64,000 bases of DNA from Syncephalis fuscata (Eukaryota; Zoopagomycota; Zoopagomycetes; Zoopagales; Piptocephalidaceae). The notes beneath the pieces are model-generated. The model was given only the letters and a program-made list of their open reading frames with translations, made no database searches and had not been told where the DNA came from. Location of the stretch: assembly GCA_025786725.1 (NCBI GenBank), contig JAHLTZ010000061.1, positions 1 to 64,000 on the forward strand. The letters run 5' to 3'. Shown piece by piece: positions 60,071-64,000 of this stretch. The position numbers and the translations under genes are program-made. The stretch's first letter is position 1. The number at the start of each line of letters is the position of its first letter.

Positions 60071-60395
60071 AACGCGTCGTGCCCTTTTCTTCTTCAAGTT
60101 GTGTACCAACTCGTTTCTTTGTACTTTCAATACCATCACACACTGTTCTAGCAAGTGAATCTAATAGCCTGGCCTTTAATCGTTGTAAGAAACGGCGGGA
60201 TTACACTGCCTTTATCTGAATCTGGCAAAGATCGTGTTCAATAAACGAATCCAGACCAATAGTAGGTACCGACTTGATCGCAAACTATTGAGCTACACTG
60301 TCGAATACAACAGTTTCGGTCTCTTTATTTAAAAAGAGCAATAGATATAAAGCAACCATAGTAACTGTAGTAATAGTAGCTGCCGCAGTAGCCAT
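60071..60395 (-). pseudogene. unknown small protein gene with two in-frame stops
   Basis: From ATG 60393-60395 a single frame of 108 codons runs to TAG 60069-60071 but is interrupted by TAG 60285-60287 (codon 37) and TAA 60201-60203 (codon 65). All three segments look coding: a hydrophobic start (MATAAATITTVTMVALYLLL), SVPTIGLDSFIEHDLCQIQI, and a helical basic end RRFLQRLKARLLDSLARTVC, then DGIESTKKRVGTQLEEEKG. The start suggests a membrane anchor. Its ATG is 35 bp from the divergent CDC45 ATG, so they would share a promoter. A decayed gene, base errors or very short introns could explain it (gtagctcaatag, 12 nt, spans the first stop). Family not recognised. Confidence 0.45.
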
Positions 60396-60430
60396 TCTAC
60401 TTTTGGTCGGGTTTGCCATTCCTCGCTATC

Positions 60431-61154
60431 ATGGTCTATTACAATGCAACACAGCTCGCACTAGCGTATGATAGCATTAAACGACAAGCACTCAATGGCC
60501 ATTGCACCGTGGCTATATTTGTAGCATCTGATGCTGATGCACTGTGTGCTTGTCGAATCCTCGTGGCAAGTATTAAATACACTATAATGAATTATACAGA
60601 TCATCTAATGTGTAGTGACTTTAGAATTTATTGACCAGTGATTTTATTTCCCATAAAGTGGTGCCAGTGGCCGGCTACACAGATTTGGAAGAGGCAGGGC
60701 GTGAATTAATTCAAGAACATGAAGAAGTAAGTGTATTAACTAATTAAATTAAACTATTTTGTTACTAATCATATCAAATAATAATAATAGCTAAAAAGTA
60801 TTATTATGCTTAATTGTGGTGCTTTAGTAGACTTGACAGAAATGTTTCCACTACGTGAAACGCACACCATTTATGTATGCGATACACATCGACCTATTCA
60901 TTTGCGTAATTTATTTGGCAGTGCCCAAGTAGTTGTACTTGATGATGGAGAGGCGGAAGCGTCGTTACAACTGGAAAGAGAAGCGTACGAAGAGATTGGC
61001 GTAAGTTGCTGTATGTCATTAATGATAAATTGGTTTAACAAGTATGGATGGCCATAGTTTGGATTGTCTAATAGCGAAGACGACGATGATGGCGATAGTG
61101 ACGATGACAGAGACTCTATGACAAATGGACAGTTGAATAATGAACGTATAATAC

Positions 61155-61188
<34 letters not shown>

Positions 61189-63332
61189 GAATGAAGATGA
61201 TGACGTTGATATCGATGAGTCCGATTCAGCTTTACATAGTGATACGATTGAAAATACGCATGAACAAGATAGTAATGATTTAAATGACGATACACCGCAT
61301 GACAATGGATCAATCTATGATAAAGATCAAAATGAAACAAGCAGTATTAATGGTACACTGGTTACAAATATTGGTAATGGGAGAAAACGATCGAGCCAGG
61401 ATAATTTATTTGATATGAACGTTGATGACCGACCATCACAGCGTCAGCGTGTTCATTCGGACGATGAAACAGAGAAAAAGGTAAGTTGGATTATATAACA
61501 TGAACTAGGTGGATGGATGGATATAGATATTAATTATTTATAGGTATTACAACCAAGTCGACGTTCTAAACGTAAGCAATACCGTGCATTGATGGTGGAC
61601 TATTATAGTCGTGGATCATATCATGGCAGTGCTTGTGCATCTCAAATGTACGATTTGGCCAATCAATTATCGCGAGCCACAAGAGAGTCATTATGGTAAG
61701 AAGCGCGTGATGAGTAAATGATTATGTAGGATACTAAACGCATTGAATGTAAATTAGGTTGGCCATTATTGGTGCCACTAGTCTATTTGTGCACGATCAG
61801 TGTGAACCATTGAGGTTTGAGACAGCCATGACGGTAATGCGTGACGAGGTAGCTCATTTTCAAGCAAAGGAACAAGAAGACGAGACGCCACTGAAAAGGC
61901 CTATGAATGAGACGGCTGAAGAGGCCAAAAAGCGATTTGAGCAAATTACAGCAGAGCGACGTGCTGTGGCTGCTGACCGAGATCAAATTCAATACATCAA
62001 AGAATATCCTTTAAAAGCTACAATGACATCAATCAACGCCTTAACTAATAGCTTACATTTAGACTTATGCTGTATCGCCATTGGTCCTTTTACGATGCGC
62101 TATATCACTCACGGTACGTGGCTACCAGTCTTGGCATTTGGAGTGAACGTGGACGTACAAAACTATTGAATTTGCTGGCTAAAATTGGGTAAGTTTGTAG
62201 GTTGACGATAAATGTTCGTCTTTTCTAATGATGTGCACTGTTTGTTGTTGAAATAGTCTTTCTAAACGGCAAGCTAATGAACTGCACTCGGAATTGGATC
62301 CAACATTACGGCGTAAAATGCGCCATCATCTTAAAGAGGTAGCAGCGTTATATCGACTGGAAAAGCTACAATTTCCATCGTTTGTACGAGTAGTAGGCTA
62401 CAGTGGATGTATATCAGCCTCTGATGCAGTCTACAGTCTAACGGCTTTATTGAAATCTGACCGAGCCACCGTAAGTCGATTGATCGACGCTGACGAATCA
62501 AATCGAATGATCAGTGGACGGGATTTAAGTGTACTTTTCTCAGCAAACCATAAAAAGCCCGGTAATTTTATGGTTCATCAGCGTGGCAATGAAAATAATA
62601 GTGAAGCTATGGATGATGAGGCTAAAACAGATAAAACGTGGCTACAAAACTTTTGGGTAGCCTATGATGCACTAGGCCGGTAAGTAACTAGTTATTATGT
62701 GTAGTAGAACGCTTAAATAAGTCATATCAACAGAGCAGAGCTTCTTAATACGGGGATCAATCTGGCCAAGGCGATGCGTCGAGCCATTGTCCGTCAAGCG
62801 GTGACAATTATTGAAAAGCGTGCCATAAGAACGCTGAATAACTTTCGATTTACCGTATTGCGCGATGGCCCCGATTTGCCTATATTTGCCCATTCATTGA
62901 CGGCTAGTCAATTGGCTTTATTTTTACTTGACGCCATGCGGGTAAGTTGTTGCATCAGCGCTTATAGAGCCTTATTTAATATACGACTAGGCGACAAGTA
63001 AAAAACGATTACCATTTGTTCTTGCTACTTTCTGTGAGTTGCAAGATGTATTCCTAGTCGTGGGACTGGCCGACAACGCACAGGCCGACCACAGTCCTAT
63101 TAAACAAAAGTAAACTGACGTAATCCAGTATAATATGTTGCTAATCATCTTGATTTTGTTTTATTCATTTACTAATAGTCCATTTGGAATTGCTTTCCAT
63201 CGATGTGCCGATGAGATTCGGGCACAAGTACGTCATGATGGTTTTGACACTTCCGTATTAGAGATCAGTAAAGACGATTTGGAGGAATTTCTCGAACGTT
63301 TGCATTTGTTTTTGCCTATGGTTCCAACATAG
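60431..63332 (+). CDS. CDC45: DNA replication factor CDC45
   Basis: Component of the CMG replicative helicase. The start at 60431 (MVYYNATQLALAYDSIKRQA) is preferred over 60413 because Cdc45 proteins begin at this strand. The RecJ-like motif is IFVASDADALCACRILV, then KVVPVAGYTDLEEAG, ALVDLTEMFPLRETHTIYVC and DTHRPIHLRNLFG. A long acidic insertion (61064-61490, with a run of ten Asp) carries a basic patch (GRKRSSQD) before YRALMVDYYSRGSYHGSACA. The C-terminal half has RHWSFYDALYHSRYVATSLG, LSKRQANELHSELDPTLRRK, and ends LEEFLERLHLFLPMVPT at TAG 63330-63332. A one-base frame break lies near 62045-62065, just before RLMLYRHWS. About ten exons. Confidence 0.94.
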
Positions 63333-64000
63333 CAGTAAATCGTTTATTGTATCAAATCCTAATTAAAAATAAAAGTACTATGAGATACGGCGGTGCAATT
63401 GATTATAAACATATAGCATGGTTATCGCTTTAAACGATTAAACAGTTTGACGGTTGTGTGTATGTAATACATCAATTACATTAAATAAAGAATTTGTTAG
63501 TAGTTGCGATAATATATGAACACTTCAACGCTTACGCTAGCTTGTTTAAATAAATACAGCTGATTGACTTATAGCGTGCAATAGACAAAACAGGGATGTG
63601 TAATGTGCCATTAGTTATTGTCGTGTATAAATCATAAGTTATTGAAAGCGTAAATGTAAGAATGGCAGAGCATTGCGTTGCTGCTATTATTATTATTATT
63701 ATTCAGAGCTTGATGAAATTAGTAGTGTAAATGTTGCATGTTATTGTATCCATCATCTGTTTTATTTGGCCATATTACTTTGTAATAAAGTTTGTCAGCC
63801 TATTCATATTTTTTATTGTTATAAAACTGTATTAACAAAACTTCAATTAATACTATGTATATTTAATAAAAATAAATTTACTGTAGTAATGTTTGAAAAC
63901 ATAATACACATACTGCCGTTTAAACTACTAGATTTTAAATGCAATTACGTCGTTGCTTTTGCATGGTTAAAGTTATAGAATATGGCAGTGTACTAATAGT
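63333..64000. other. AT-rich downstream region
   Basis: No gene supported. A TTA/ATT run near 63683-63703 and an ORF at 63673-63978 that is low-complexity AT-rich and probably fortuitous. Confidence 0.4.

Noticed and set aside
61116-61340. Minus-strand His-rich ORF opposite CDC45
   Set aside because: Shadow of the Asp-codon run in the CDC45 acidic insertion.
1-64000. Alternative genetic code with TAG/TAA/TGA read as sense
   Set aside because: Many genes here end normally at TAA, TAG or TGA right after the family C-terminus (NOP56 TAG, macrodomain TGA, QCR2 TAA), so the few internal stops are local defects.
1-64000. tRNA, rRNA or CRISPR features
   Set aside because: No B-box-like tRNA sequence, rRNA segment or spaced direct repeats were recognised.

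Overview
The window is eukaryotic nuclear DNA, AT-rich and intron-rich. Introns are short (mostly 45-90 nt, GTAAGT...TAG, a few GC donors) and genes lie close together on both strands. The protein set (Ypi1-type PP1 inhibitor, Ies6, Ski8, Not4, Rpn13, TRAX, Cdc45, M13 peptidase, trimethyllysine dioxygenase, cytosolic GH38 mannosidase) suggests a fungus, probably an early-diverging lineage. That placement is inference; no rRNA or mitochondrial marker is present.

Layout. 0-8 kb: partial LRR gene (-), dihydrofolate reductase (+), trimethyllysine dioxygenase (-), PP1 inhibitor (+), proteasome ubiquitin receptor Rpn13 (-). 8-20 kb: accessory region with two diverged Chk2/Rad53-like kinases (8.7-10.5 kb - and 15.7-18.2 kb +), a roughly 5 kb gene-poor stretch between them, three copies of a non-coding repeat, and a PARG-like macrodomain gene (-). 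21-28 kb: GH38 alpha-mannosidase and NOP56. 29-33 kb: a truncated inverted copy of the macrodomain gene, an intronless orphan ORF, and the INO80 subunit Ies6. 34-49 kb: SPT6 (+), a very long NOT4 (-) and SKI8 (-). 49-64 kb: M13 metallopeptidase (+), RNF126-like E3 ligase (-), SH3-EH adaptor (+), QCR2 (-), TRAX (+), a stop-interrupted unknown gene (-) and CDC45 (+).

Most genes are unrelated housekeeping functions and no operon-like logic is expected. Chromatin and RNA factors (Ies6, SPT6, NOT4, SKI8, NOP56) and ubiquitin factors (Rpn13, Not4, RNF126-like) are frequent, but I see no sign that they form a system.

The most unusual signals are these: (i) both kinases encode the catalytic loop on a 31-nt exon followed by an 8-nt micro-exon, and both read HCD instead of HRD; (ii) the kinase-associated repeat and the 600-bp inverted macrodomain duplication show recent local rearrangement; (iii) many conserved genes carry single-base frame breaks or in-frame stops, which could be assembly error or real decay and limits every CDS model here. 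I did not find a convincing new multi-gene system.
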